A stretch of 64,000 bases of DNA. It comes from Trichoplax sp. H2 (lineage: Eukaryota > Placozoa > Uniplacotomia > Trichoplacea). The stretch is taken from contig NOWV01000055.1 in assembly GCA_003344405.1 (NCBI GenBank), forward strand, positions 62,001 through 126,000. The letters run 5' to 3'. The notes beneath the pieces are model-generated. The model did not search any database. It was not told where the DNA came from and saw only the letters and a list, made by a program, of their open reading frames with translations. The translations under genes were made by a program, and so were the position numbers. Shown here piece after piece: positions 43,901 to 57,460 of the stretch. Numbering within the stretch: position 1 is the first letter of the stretch; each line of letters opens with the position of its first letter.

Positions 43901-45135
43901 CTTCATGTAGAATTCAAGTTATTAACAATTGTATTAATAAAATTAGGAAATTATTAACCGAGGTGAGAGAATGGGATGATCACAGCGATATAGTAAATTC
44001 TCAGAATGCCTCATCTACTTCATTGGTATCGAAATCGACAGTTGAGGAACTCAACTTAAGTAAATCTGGCTTAGAAGAGAAAGTATCGACACTTCTAAGC
44101 CATCGATTTCAATTGCTACAAGAACTGGAAGAAACAATGAGTGAACTAAAGGTATTAATTAATTATTTCAGTACTCGCATTACAAACACCATGCTTTCGT
44201 TAACGAAATAAGGATGTCTTTACATGCTTCAGAACTTGCTATAGTGGAATATTTAAAACACTAATTGAATCCATACAATTGCTCAAATATAGAGTTTAGA
44301 GACTCCTGATGAAAATAATCGACTTTCAGCTGCTAGTGATGAAGCGAAACTTAGAGTGTCTCGACTTGCAGAAGCTCGTAAATCTATTGCTACAATATTA
44401 TCTCAGTCTGTTGATGTTCTAAATGAGGAGTCACTATACGAGAGAGATTTTTTTAACGAATTGTATATACCACATGCATTAGGTAACGTAAAAATTATTG
44501 ATAGAAACATCATAAATGTTTTAGTATTTTCCTCTCAATTTAATGCTAACGTTTTATCAATATAATGATAGAAAAGAGTAGAGAAAACATCTCTGCTGAC
44601 ACCGACATTGTAGTAAAAGCTTCTACTGAAGCTGTCGCCAATGGCAATTGTAAAGAGGATGAATTGTCTCAAGGTCAGATTGATAAGATCGGTTCTGCCA
44701 ATGCATTATATAGACAGTCAGAGATGAACAATTCGCTTAAAACAGATAACGATGAAGTTACAAAAACGATCAGTCATAGGTTCGTCTAACATAAATGAAT
44801 ATGTGCCATTTAAGTTTATGCTGTAGTAAGTCGATGCTATATTTGTAAAAATGAAGCTACGGGCTATGCACTAGTATATGCTTATGAACTGCTTTCACTT
44901 TTCACTCTTGAAATACTGCTTTCAAAAGAAAGTGTCGCGGTATCACCTTTAATTATTTGTTCATTCTTTTAACAGCGAAAACGTAAAAAATCCAGTAAAC
45001 GGCCCAACTATAGTTCCCACGCCCTACAGGAGTCACAACCCATTAGATGATAGCGATGATGATGAAGATACTATTAACGGAGTACTTACGGAGACTTATG
45101 AGAGTGCGGGATTAACAACGGAAAACGGAAATTAG
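40953..45135 (+). CDS. Dystrobrevin-like protein
   Basis: Member of the dystrophin/dystrobrevin family, a cytoplasmic scaffold of the dystrophin-glycoprotein complex. Exons: 40953-40986, 41163-41243, 41535-41748, 41834-41913, 42080-42159, 42238-42312, 42388-42502, 42578-42632, 42766-42805, 42934-43005, 43104-43231, 43345-43395, 43523-43564, 43688-43712, 43792-43877, 43947-44151, 44293-44482, 44572-44779, 44976-45135; 646 residues. The two EF-hand-like domains (about 12-210) show YDTIRFATYRTCCKLRYLRE and ILCSGKLMDRLRYIYTLISDSNG. The ZZ zinc finger (about 227-282) is split over three exons with CKTC, RYKCLQCYNYQQCQDCYWRG and HDLDHNVKEF. NEEHALIARYASRLA is the conserved segment before the coiled coil (about 370-530). 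No spectrin repeats or calponin domains precede it, and the short N-terminus fits dystrobrevin rather than full-length dystrophin, though an alternative promoter of a longer gene cannot be excluded. The tail is acidic (DDSDDDED). Confidence 0.92.
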
Positions 45136-46734
45136 CTCATTGCCGATGTAGAATTTAAAACTAGTTAGATGAAGCAGTCGCTTTTGCTTACTACTTGATA
45201 AAATTCTGATTATTAATTCAAGGGAATTATTAATAAAGGCTTACATAGATATATATGATGTATAATGCACATATACTGTCATTACTATATTTTATTAGAA
45301 TAAACTAAAAGCTAATGCTATAATATACAGCTAATTCGGTTCTGTAATTTCTCGGTTTATTAGAATTTAATATATTTATATTTTATTCGAGCTGAAATTG
45401 TCCCTACTAACTTACTTTATTTGATTTCTTTATGCTTGTAATTATAATATAGCATTTGCAGAATATTGGTCGGCATTACTCTTATACATTCTTTATTGGA
45501 ACGATTTATTTTTTAATTATATTGTATTGGTTAGTATACACGTATTATGTTTATGTACGTACGTGTACATGACTGTGAAGATTCCTAGACCCTTTGGTAA
45601 TCATTTTGTATTCAAGGAGTATTTTGATATTAATTATTGAAACTTCTGCGGTTATTCTAAATTTTAAGATTTCTCTGATTTTATTGGCTTCCCTTAAACC
45701 CAATGTATTAGAATTTCAAGGGCTGCTCCATACGGTTTCAAATGGCTGCTTTCAATGCAAATTATGTTGTTCCATCGTGCTTTAGTAGATATGTCTCTTT
45801 GTCTTTATAACTGATACTTACTATATCACTCATTGTCTTGTTTGCTGTTATTGTAATGCTAACATAACTATTTATTTTCTAACGGGAAATCAGTAATTGT
45901 CCCATAATTTCTAGCGCTGTGAAAGTACATAAGGTCAAATAAATGATAATATTTATATAGACTTTAATCTATGCGAAGGATACAATAATATTGTATTATA
46001 AGCTATAATGTACGTATCAATTGCCGTTTGTAATACCAATGTCTGCACCATGCGCATGCATCTTATTAATAGCAAATACAATTAAATACTAACAACTGAT
46101 CCAATGCATCAGCAGCTATTAAGAGCTATTTAAGACCTTGAATTGAAAGAGTATCATACCTTATGGAAGCTATCGGTATTTTAGTGCATGATTGTTAATT
46201 AACTCCGTAGGTCACGATATAGGATTAAACGTACCCCGAGGGAAAACTCTTGGATGAATTCTACTGTATTTTATTTGCATACAATAAGCCACGAGCTATG
46301 AATAAATGGTCGAGAACAAGGCAATAGAAAGCAAGGATTATAGAAAATTTCACGGATTTGCAGATAAAATAATCTAACGATCAGATAGATATTGTAGTGA
46401 ATTAAATGATGATATTTTACCCGTCTAGAATTATTCACAATTTTACCAAAGTTTTAATTTTATTAAGAGTAAGACAATACAGTATATACAGAAAAAAGAT
46501 GGCTACATTATTCCATGACATTGTTGATAGTGAAGTATAACGCCCGTCCCGCATATTACTACGTAAAGCTGAAGGGTAATTGTAATAAGATCTTGCAACT
46601 TCTCAACGGTAGAATGAGAAGTTACAATGAATTGTAGTAGTTATTGCTTTTAAAGAGTATCTTTCCATACTTTCGTAGTTATAATTATATCCAGCTTAGC
46701 CAGATCGCCATAACGACTAATACTAGTGTTCATT
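45136..46734. other. Gene-free interval between the 3' ends of the dystrobrevin-like gene and ICMT
   Basis: 1.6 kb of AT-rich DNA between convergent genes, presumably 3' UTRs. No exon or clear repeat seen. Confidence 0.55.
45232..45237 (+). promoter_or_regulatory. Polyadenylation signal of the dystrobrevin-like gene
   Basis: AATAAA about 97 nt past the stop codon. Confidence 0.5.
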
Positions 46735-47834
46735 TCATCTTACTTTTATAGACAGACCATGAATAAAGGGTATACCAACGCCAACTTTGCTCATATAATC
46801 TAAATATTCTTGACCAAAAAATTGCAAAAGATAAGCTTCTTCATCTTGAATCCTTCCATTGAAGAAATTCCATGAGGCAAAAGCGTACCCAATACAGCAA
46901 ATTGGGTTGCATAGGATAACCTATAAATGAATAATTCGGACTCTAATCAATCATAACATACAGTATACTGTACGTATGTGTCATATTTTGAAGTAATGGA
47001 TATTACGTCAGTGATAGATAATACAGTAATATTAACAATTTCTGAAAGATAGGTTTTAAAAGAAAATGTTACAAATTACGGCATCAAACAATATCATGCG
47101 CAATAAGAAGATTCATGTAACGTTTTAGCCACTCATTAATAATAAGTCTACCTCACCTGAGTTCCTACACTCCACCAAAACCAACCAAAATAGGATGGGT
47201 GTCGGCATAACGAATAGACATCATGAGTTACTAGCTCGTGGGAAGATGCTTTCTTGGTAGCTACAACGTGACTGAAGTTTGATGCTGCAACAAACATACT
47301 ACGCTTACGTATAAATTCGCCGCAAACAGCCATGATAATTCCAATGCAACTTAGCCAATGTAATGACTTGAGTTGAGGGAAAAAATAAAGCTCGATAAAG
47401 TATTCAATCCAGCTAGAAACTGCTGCAATTCCATATTCCTTGCTATGATTCAGTAAAAAAGAATCCATACTTAATTTTTCAGCATTAAATAATGCTGTTG
47501 TAGCATATTCTGACCAATGGAAAAAGGATAATGACATTAAATAAAAGCCAAGATAACGTAAGTTCGTTCCATGTACGACCAGGTACAAGCCAAAGCTGAA
47601 AACTAATCCTAAAAATGTAGCTGCTACCAATATCAATCCACCAGAACGAACACGATAAATAAGATTCGAGATCTTTAAAATACCAAGAGCAGCTATCAAC
47701 ACAATGCCAATCAGAGTTGGTAGAGTACTAGCTATCACTATGTAAGGAAGTGGCAAGCCTAGCCCAATTAGAAAGCCCCATGTCGCAATACGTAATTCCC
47801 CCACAACCTCATATTGGCCATTTTTATTTGCCAT
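46735..47834 (-). CDS. ICMT: Protein-S-isoprenylcysteine O-methyltransferase
   Basis: Multi-pass ER membrane enzyme that methylates the carboxyl group of the prenylated C-terminal cysteine of Ras-like and other CaaX proteins, using S-adenosylmethionine. Two exons, 47834-47157 and 46920-46735, joined in phase 0, give 287 residues, close to the family's usual 284. Several hydrophobic helices fill residues 15-125. SFFHWSEY, LNHSKEYGIAA and a long C-terminal catalytic block are conserved: THDVYSLCRHPSYFGWFWWSVGTQ ends exon 1, and NPICCIGYAFASWNFFNGRIQDEEAYLLQFFG opens exon 2. These contain the cofactor- and substrate-binding RHPSY, EE and FFG..Y motifs. The start is the only ATG in frame before the first helix. 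The gene is divergent from ABCG, 5.7 kb away. Confidence 0.95.
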
Positions 47835-50567
47835 CTTGATGAGGAACTACACAAATTATTCTTGAGGTTTTATTGCGTTTCTTCTACAGCTAGCCAAATG
47901 TTTGCAATTATGATGAAACTGCTACTCTTACAAACTCCATAGAATGCACTATATGTATGCCGATGTACGATACACTGTATACTAATTAGGCCGTGTACCC
48001 GCGACTATATTAATGCTTTCGCCGCGTTCAAATGAGCATGCGTCAACTTTGCTTTTACCAAGGTAACCGTAGATTCTTTTCTCATAATCCAATTCAAAAT
48101 GACACGGAATGCAATTGCAAGTTTAATCCCTGTTCGATTTCTAACGATAATTGCCCACCTAGCCTTAACTATATCCTTGTTTTGGACTAAGGTATGTCTA
48201 CTGCGATGAAAAGGTTAACTAGGATTTTTAGAACGGTATCCAGTTATGCAAGATGCGTGTGTTATGGATAGATCATATTCGAATTTTGGAATGCCATAAC
48301 TTTGTCATTCTGCTATTATTTTAACGGTTAAATCTACATATCATAACAAGTACATTTATAATAATTCAAAAATTTTTCTTATTTATTGAAAGATTTTAGA
48401 TTTAGTTCAGATAACAGAAAATACAAGAAATTTGTAATTCATAGTCGACTGTTATAATTAATTAAATGTATAGGTGTCGTCAATTAATCGGCGACATTAT
48501 CGAATTATCGTCTCTTGCCAACTTAACTATCAATTACTATCGAAGGCACTTAAATTTTTTAAACCACTTTTACTCTATATGCGTTTTACTAAGTCAGCTA
48601 AAGCTATAGCTCTGTTTAAAATTTCAAGTATTAAATATCTTTGATATAATAGTATTAGTACAGCTTGATTATTTAATAAGTATAAAATTTAATAAAAGTA
48701 ATACACAAGAATTAAATGCAACTGCGGTATTACGTGTTAATGAATAAACATATACACATTTCTCTAATAGGATGCAAATTTAAGATTGTGTTTGCCTACC
48801 GGCTATACACAAGCTCAATATACTCAAAAGGATCTACAGTAAGCTATAGACTTTAATAAAATTAAAAGACGACGTTATTAATATTGAATTTTTCGACTAG
48901 GCTAACCATAGGAGTGGCTGTAGCCTTGGGCTTAATTGCTATCGAATTGCTAAGCTTCGTCAGTGGGATATCAATATTCAACGTTTCCTGTAGTTTATTC
49001 TGTATCCTATTAATCGTACATACTTAATAAATAGAGTATTGGGAGTAGAACTATCCAATAAACTATTAGTTCGCTACATTCTCGTATGTCTATATTTATT
49101 CATAGAATTCTAACGTTAACTGATTATTATTTAACTTAACTTGCATTTAATACTTAAGCAATCGTTGCACACACTGGCGCCGCTTTCTCACTATCATTTT
49201 ACATAATAAATGCCTGGAATTGTGACACTTTTTGGTATATCCTTGCCTTCTGTTGGTGAGTATTCCTAATTGATAACCAACAATTGAAATATTTTCGAGC
49301 CAATCGCTTGCAGCGTTGTACCAAAAATTGTTCAATTTGTCTTAATTATATGTGATTACATCCTAAGTTTTTCGTTGTAAATAAGCGAGGTCGTCCGCTA
49401 AAGAAAATTTCTTCTATACTCTTATAAGTCTATAACACTGTAGATTAGTTAACCTGGTACAGTCTTATAAAATGATCCTCATAATAAATATTGAGCAGTA
49501 TGATAATTGATATATCAATTGTGTCTTATAGTGCTTTGCCGGCGTTTGTAGAAATCTGCGTCATCTTTGCTGTATCTGTTCTGAAGGCAAGGTAGCGGCA
49601 AGATGCCTACGTTATGATTGTACATAAAGAAAAGCAGCGTGGACAAATAATATCTTACAGTATTCATATTTTATAAACGGTTACTGTAATTTGTGTATCA
49701 CATAAGTCCTATTTATATCATTATCATTATACGAGCTCGTGTATATGCATATATGTGTAGATAATAAATCACTATACCTTGGAAGAATAGATGAATAATA
49801 GTAAATTAAAAGGGAGTTTTCATACTTAATTTATAAATAACTCATAATTGAATGTAACTTCTCGTGGTGTAGCAATGACTACATTCCGATAATATAATAA
49901 AAGTAAAGTACAAGAAATGACGATCAACAGGCTTCTGCATATTTGGTATAAATGGCACTTTTAAAGGTACTGGTATATCAATTTCAATCTGATTTGTGCT
50001 AGAATAGAAATAATTATTGAAAGAAAGACTGAAAATCTCCGTATAAATAGCACTGTCTGAAATTGAAACAGTCCTATTAACTGTAACTATTTTAGGATAT
50101 TAGGAGGCCATGAGTAAAATAGTTAATAAATTATACTATTCAATCATGGTAGTTTTTTACGAGTTACTGTACAGTGTAGAACTGTAACCAGCCTAGTAGG
50201 AGTCGCAATTTGGAATTTTATGTAGTAAAAATTTTGAGTACTCTTAATTGCTTCATCATTGAAGTTTAAAGACCTATGATTGCCGTAATAAAATTACATT
50301 GTAATGTTAGAATTGGTCCTCTTCAACTCATAGATACCATTGCTTCATAAATTTTATTGGTATTTCGGATAATTTAAATATATATATACACATTATATTC
50401 CGATTTAATCTCTTTTAAACTTTCATCAGATTATCTTCCACTTTTCTGATGAAAAAGCAATGTGCGTCCCTTGATACTATAGTACGGTCAACGATGTAAG
50501 AGTATGCTCGTATTCTAGCGCTAGAGAGTAGTCATATTTACGATATATTATAAGTATGTTAGTAAGT

Positions 50568-51105
50568 ACGATTCTACGTTTTATTCCCACAACTCTTCCA
50601 TTTCAATGATAATTATTCATGAATAAAATCACTGGGTCCAAGTTCCAATGGACCGACATTGGAACGTATAATGATAATAATTATAATTCAATAGTAAAAT
50701 GTATATTACGGTCTACATTGCAAAACTCCGTAGTACAGTATGTACGATTCTACGTTTTATTCCCACAACTCTTTCATTTCAATGATAATTATTCATGAAT
50801 GAAATCACTGGGTCCTAGTTCCAATGGACCGACATTGGAACGTATAATGATAATAATTATAATTCAATAGTAAAATGTACATTACGGTCAAAGTTTACAT
50901 TGCAAAACTCTGTAGTACAGTAGTGTACGATTCTACGTTTTATTCTCACAACTCTTGTATTTCAATGATAATTATTCATGAATGAAATTACTTGGTTCAA
51001 GTTCCAATGGACCGACATTGGAGCGTTTAACCATAATAATTAATAATTAATTATAATTCAATAGTAAAATGTGCGGTCAAAGTTCACTTTGCAAAACTGT
51101 GTGGT
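50568..51105. repeat. Three-copy tandem repeat, unit about 176-183 bp
   Basis: Copies start with ACGATTCTACGTTTTATTC at 50568, 50744 and 50927. Each carries TTTCAATGATAATTATTCATGAAT, a GTTCCAATGGACCGACATTGGA block, an AATAATTATAATTCAATAG block and a short GTACAGTA end. The third copy is the most diverged. Confidence 0.88.
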
Positions 51106-51692
51106 GTATACTGTACTGTACACTGTACGGTACGGTACAGTATGTTGTTATTTGTTTCTATTGGCAATTAGCCTCGTTCTAATGAATGCCATTGAAGAGT
51201 AGAGCCATGATGGAGCAATCCGCAAATCTAAGGTTGGATACCAACAATGCAAATAAATTCCATGCATTTTCTTATCTGCCTTTTAAAGTACCGACGAGAG
51301 CATCTAGGCCGCATTAGGCCGCATGGTGTAGGCAATATGGCAGTAGAGTAACTAACTCTAATCATCATAATATGTATCGTTAAAGCGATGACTCGATAGA
51401 TTAACTTAATAAAGGTGCACTATACGAATACGTTCCACACTTGAAGGATGGGTTGATTGATTGCTTTCACTGGCTACAGGAAGCTTCCATGAAAGAATTC
51501 CAAAATAATCATGCTGTCAACAGTTGCTAACGGCTAAAAATAATGAATTATTGCGTCGATTACGCTCATTGCAGTCGATCTTAGCGGATTCAGTCATTTA
51601 GAGCCCATCTTTAGCCATTAACCTAACCTTGACTATAATTTTGCAACCAATGACGTCATCATTGGTGATCTGGTAAAAAAGGATTCCACTGT

Positions 51693-51785
51693 CAGTGTAC
51701 TGTACACTGTACACTGTACTGTACGTACAGTACAGCCACATGACACAGCACTGTACTGTACTGTACTGTACAGTATGACAGTATA
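51693..51785. repeat. Self-complementary ACTGT/ACAGT pentamer tract
   Basis: GTAC-rich tract that switches orientation several times between 51693 and 51785. A shorter one lies at 51108-51141. Confidence 0.8.
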
Positions 51786-53539
51786 CACTATAGAGTATAG
51801 TATGATAGGGTAGCCTCAATCCCTCCCTACTCGAGTCTCTCTTCGATCTCTACAGTGTAGTACTCACCGTGCGCTGCCACTTGGTATTGTAGAACTACAG
51901 TACCGTACTGTAATGAAAGGTCAAATGCGGTTTAAAAGTCCGGTGCACTCGGTGAATGAAGTTACTGTATTTCCAAAGAATTTTCCCCAAATTCTTTCGA
52001 GTCCTTTCCAATTTTAAAAAGGTTCTGTATATCATAAATTAGTGAGCAGGCAAGGAAGAAAAATACTAACGTAATCGCTTGGTTATTCTACGCTTTCCAT
52101 TTTGGCTGTCAGTCATCCTTGTACCAGTTCAATTTTTAAATTTCCAGACGTAATCAGACACAACATCTGCGTTGAAGAAATACCGCGTAGTTTCCTTTAA
52201 TAAGGTACGTGCGTCAATGACGAAATGATAGCGTTCATGATATTGTATTCACAGTTAATTAAATTGAAGGGAATTCGTAAGACAAGGGTCTCTACCTTAT
52301 TTCCCTGTACTATATGCATGCTTTACTATGGGTAAAGTAATACAGATGTTTCACTTACTCAAACAGTGATAGGCTGGATAAGGTGGCTTAACACGTACTG
52401 TACCTTTTCACTTTTTCAGTTAAAATAATAAAATCACTTTTGGAACTATAAAGTACTCCATCGATATCCTAATCGTTCGTTCTCACTTAATACAGTAGGC
52501 AATAATACACTATCAGCAGTAGCTAATGTCCATAACTGAGACAATTAATAGATGCACACACCTGCCAAATCGTTTTCATTTCATATTACAAAGACAGTTA
52601 AGATCCCCAGCTGACTCAGCAGAATATCTTCCATTTTGAAGTGGCCGCGGAAGACTGGCGCTCTGACGTTAGCCTAACCGTACTATATGGACCATCATAC
52701 GCGTATCGTACAATACCGAAATCGCAGCCATTAGGATGTCATTCATTTATAAATGGCTGTAGTTAATTAACTCTCTAGTGGCTTTGTATCAGGGACTAAT
52801 AGATTTAGATTGTTTTCATATCGATTTTTATTTATCTGCTCTGTGGTCAAATGAAAAAGATAGAAACCTTTTTGGTTACACAAATCAATCTTAGTCTTGG
52901 TAACTGGACACAGGCATTTCACTATACAATTGTCGCATAACTTTGCAATTGCTGAAGTCAGACTAGTTATTAAAAATGTTTTATTGTATCCTTATCATGG
53001 ATATACGAATATTGTACTGTAAATAGGAGAAATAACGTAGTCGGATATCTGTTCGTACTGTACTGTAGTTTAGGCAGTATTATCTGATCGTGCCTGTCCA
53101 CTTTGATGTACTACATACCGAAATTTTCGTCTCTTGTCGGAGGACATTCTATTCACAAATTTACAATAGTTGTTTGCTTAGAACTTTAACGTCAACATCA
53201 AGTTATTTTAAAGTCGAAATTGGCTATGCGGGAGCGTCTGCATCAGTGAGCTGCTCGAAGCCCTTTCTTCATGTCTCAGCGTACTCTGTATCTAAGCCAT
53301 ACAAACGACTCCTTACATGCTTAGTAGTTAACCAACGTAGCCCTGTATTTTTGGGGGATGGCTTATTTTGTAGACCCCATCTGCGATATCCCCTATAATA
53401 AGCTTTCACGAAGAGCTGTAATCCACTGTTCGCATAATCATTGATTATTACAATTATTTTTCTTATATATTATTGTAGCAGTTCGCCGTACATAAGAAAT
53501 ATTGATCTCTAGAAACCATTCCCAGAGTACGAAAGCAAG

Positions 53540-56500
53540 ATGAGTTTCTCATTTGAAGATGTATCATATTCTTTACAAGGCAAGCCAATCTTAAAGGACA
53601 TCTCAGCTAATGTTAAAGTTGGTGAATTAGTTGCTCTGATGGGTCCCAGTGGTAAGTCGATAAGTTAATGCAACTGTAACGTTACGATGTGCTCGTACAT
53701 AATCATTTGTAATTGATGTACTGTATTATGTCGCTAGTAAACGATACAGTACTGTAGAAAGATCCTGTAAGTGGATGTGTAAAGTACACGTCTTGCTTGA
53801 ACATGGGAAAATATATGCGTTAATTGTTCAGTAGATGAGTAGAATATGAATGCTTATAGAACTTAGATATACTTGATAATTTTATAGTAAGATATGTAGG
53901 TATCTCATTTAAGTTATTTGTTTCATTAATTAGGGGCTGGTAAAACCACACTTTTGAAATTGCTCTCACATCGTGTCAAAGCGGATAACGGCCGAATTGA
54001 AATTAATGATAGACGTTTAACTAGAAGACTTGCCCGACGAATTAGCTATGTTTTGCAGGAGGACGTCTTTTTTCAGAATAGTACCCTGAAAGAAACCTTA
54101 GAAGTACATAAGATATTGAGATTGCGCGTTATCATCTTAGAATATGTCTAAAAATTAGCGTTGACCGCTTTTGACTACTGTATGCATTTTAATTAATTAC
54201 ATCTTGCAGTAAACGAATTTACGCTTGCTTTGTATACTTAATTTATACCTTAACGCTATTGACATTTGTTTCATATGATGTTGATAAAATATCTTAGTTG
54301 TAGGCATATTGTTAACCAAGTAATTTCTGCGTTCATTACAGTTTTCGGCTAGGCTTAGACTCCCAGATACCATGAGCGTTGACGAAAAGTTACAGAAAGT
54401 AAAACATGTAGCGAAGACATTAAATCTAGACAAATGCTTAAATACAAGTTCGTATCTTCATTTACGATACATTTACCTGTAATCGCCTTGAGGATTGTAA
54501 AGCAACCGAGCAATTTTTTTTTAATTCTTTCATTTAAATTTTCATATTATACTTATCATTACAATCAACCATTCTGCTCTGTCTAGTCATTGGAGGACCA
54601 TTTCTTCATGGACTTTCTGGGGGTAACTGGGTAGATTAAGTTATAATAGCATATTGATTTACTGTTCATTTAGCAACTAAAAGCATATTAATTGGCTTAG
54701 GCGAGAAGAAAAGAGCAAGCATAGCTTGTGAATTATTGACTGATCCTATACTTCTGTTACTGGACGTAAGTACATATACGTAAATAGGCTTTTCTGTCTT
54801 ACCACTTGGTGAAGTTACGCTTTATTTGGTAATCATAATTTGCCGAATTGCACAGCTAGCTGGTACAATTACTGAATACTTTTACGTTTTATTAGGAACC
54901 AACATCTGGTTTAGACTCTACCAACGCTTTAAATTTAATGAACGTACTCAGAAATATAGTTTCTACAGAAAATCGAATGGCAATAGTTTCCATTCATCAG
55001 CCATCGAGTAAAATGTTTTACATGTTTGATAAATTAATCCTTCTTGGAGGTGGCAAACTCGCCTATTTTGGTCGCCCATCAGACGTTCTGGATTTTTTTA
55101 GCAGATGTGGTTTGCGTTGTATTGGTCATTATAATCCAGCCGATTATATCCGTAAGTACAGTGTGGAGTTTTACGTCAGAGTATTACTATCAATTATTGT
55201 TTTGTTCAACTTGCCCACTGTATATTACTTAAATTTTTTCTCGTATGATTTAATCATTATGTATATTGGCTACCTAATGGTTAGTTGAAAAAGCTTGCGA
55301 AGGCGGAGACGGCTTTGACAATGTTGTGCAATGTTATAGTAAATATAGGAAGAGGTAATGTTATAAGGTAGTAAAGGTACTCGTTCATTTCTGCTTACCT
55401 CTGTGAACAATTTACCACAACAAGTGTACATCTCTATGTTGTACGGATTTAGTACTTTTGGCTTACACGTCATAAACTGGCTAGTTTTAGTAATTGATTT
55501 TAATGTTCCCTAACAATAAAATATATATTGTTCTTATTGCTTGCACTTAGTACTGTAGGCGAGGTGCACCATAGCGAGAAAATTGAACATACACAGATGT
55601 GGCAAAGGGTAAAAAAAGAAACTGTCCTGTCAAATAAACTCATAGATGGCCAACAAGAAAGCATTGAAGTAGTTATACGCGATCACGTAAACACGAAAAA
55701 CCCCACTGTTGTGGATCGTGAAAATTACAACAACGTAAATATATATGTGTTATCCGTTGCTAAATGCAATATTGTAAACGTTTCCAATTGATTGCCAAGT
55801 ACTAAATTGGACGCTAACGAATTTAATATTAGCTAAGTGACGAGCGGTTCATAAGCGTTAAACAATATCTTAATTAAATTTTCTTCTCTGTGCCGCTAAT
55901 ACTTTCTGAGTGTAGATGTCGTTTACCGTATATTTCCACTACGTTAGGGATTTAATGGGATATCGAGTTCGAAGACAAATGGTACTAATTCCGACAATAA
56001 ATCCCATGACACTGAGATTGCCAACGGCATGACGGAGGCTGATGTTGAAGTGTGTATAGATGAAAGAATGAAGCGTTCATGGCCAACGTCATTCTTAACT
56101 CAATACACAACTATCTCTAGGAGAGCATTTATCCAAATTGTTAGGTTTATTCTTACAAAGCTAAAGGCTGTACAGGTATTACATTAAGCCATTTAATTAC
56201 ATCTTGCTTATTATTGCTAATATGATTGCGGAAAAGTTGATAAAATATACCCATGACGATACTACAGATGCTTTTAATGGTGACTGTTGTTAGTGCAGTC
56301 TGGTTTCAAATACCTCGCAGAGAAGAATTCATGCAGTCTATATTTGGATATGTAAGTATGAGATGTTGCTCCTGCATAGAATCCTTATGATACTATACTA
56401 CGGGGGCTCAAAGTAATGAAACAAAACGTTTAATAACATAAAGTAATGTTTTGTCCTGAACTAGTACTTTTTCATCGTTACATTTTGGTCGTTCACTCCA

Positions 56501-57460
56501 ATGTTTGACGCTTGTGTATCTTGTAAGTCTGTTATTATTTTTTAATATAAATATTATCTAAAATTTTAAGCAAATTCATCCTTATTGAATTTGAACATCC
56601 TACTTAATCATGAACTATATCAACTGTAGTTCCGTTGGAGAGAATTGTATTCGTAAAGGAAAGATCAGCTGGGATGTTTAGGATTTCGTCATATTTCGCT
56701 GCTAAAGTGACGAGTGAAATTCCAATTTACTTTATATGGCCCACGCTATTTTTTACAGTGTCCTATTGGTGCTCCGGTGTTGGCGGATTTACAACCTATA
56801 TCATAACACTGATGATCCTCCTTGTTAACGTAATAACAGTGCAGGTAAAACTGTTGGTGATATTTGCGAAGGTTTTACATACCATGGGCATTGTCCACTT
56901 ACTCGTATTATTTGCTTGTATTCTGTAGGCAATAGGAATGTTCATAGGAGTTACTGTAAAAGACTTTCATAGATCTGTTGTAGTTGCTAGCGTTATGATG
57001 TTATCGTTCATGTTATTGGGTGGATTTTATAATCAGAGGATCCCAGTTTGGCTAACATGGTTTCGATACGTGTCTCCTGTCACTTACAGTTACTCTGCTA
57101 TGTTGACTGTTAACTTTCATAATGAACCTCCTTTACGGTTAGTAGAAATATTAGTCTTTCTTAGCGGTAGATCATTATTTATAGCCCTTGTTACTGGTTT
57201 AGTGGATTAAATCATTTATGTTAAATTCCTTTAGGTGTGGTGTAGAATCATCGGTATTTCGTATCTGCCAAGGATTAAACACTACGGAACTTTTATCTAC
57301 TAACGGTACACAGAATCAGTTAATTACCGCAGACATGGCTTTAAATCAATTGCAAATTCTTCTCCCTGTTGGAGAAAATCTCGCAGTACTCTTTGGTTTA
57401 GGATTATTCTTTAGAATTTTAGTTTACTATTCACTACGATATATGAATACACCGCAGTAA
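53540..57460 (+). CDS. ABC transporter, subfamily G (White/ABCG) half-transporter
   Basis: Half-transporter with the ABCG order of nucleotide-binding domain first, then six membrane helices; it would act as a dimer moving lipids, sterols or other hydrophobic substrates. Exons: 53540-53651, 53934-54103, 54342-54447, 54587-54622, 54701-54765, 54896-55151, 55559-55734, 55948-56175, 56268-56351, 56465-56522, 56630-56844, 56929-57137, 57235-57460; 646 residues. Walker A GPSGAGKTT is at 35-43, the Q-loop near LQEDVFF, the signature LSGGEKKR near 139-146, Walker B and D-loop in LLLLDEPTSGLDS, and the switch histidine in SIHQPSS. A polar linker (exons 7-8) leads to the membrane part, with WFQIP, VFVKERSAGMF and MLLGGFYNQRIPVWLTWFRYVSPVTY. 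The junction between exons 6 and 7 (after NPADYI) is the least certain. Which ABCG orthologue this is cannot be told from motifs alone. Confidence 0.93.

Larger units (their letters stand above)
47835..53539. other. Upstream region of divergent ICMT and ABCG gene
   Basis: 5.7 kb with no supported exon. It contains a three-copy tandem repeat at about 50568-51105, pentamer tracts at 51108-51141 and 51693-51785, and otherwise plain AT-rich sequence. A 102-codon frame at 53090-53398 has no recognisable family. Confidence 0.55.

Noticed and set aside
48170-48180. Further ATATCCTT strings in non-coding DNA (also near 49236 and 58322)
   Set aside because: They match the U12 donor by sequence only. 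No branch site, acceptor or exon is attached, and a few are expected by chance in AT-rich DNA.
50568-51105. CRISPR-like array
   Set aside because: Copies are adjacent with no unique spacers and the setting is an intron-bearing animal genome.
53090-53398. 102-codon frame upstream of the ABCG gene
   Set aside because: No domain or family recognised, no splice continuity with ABCG, and unusual composition for a real exon here.
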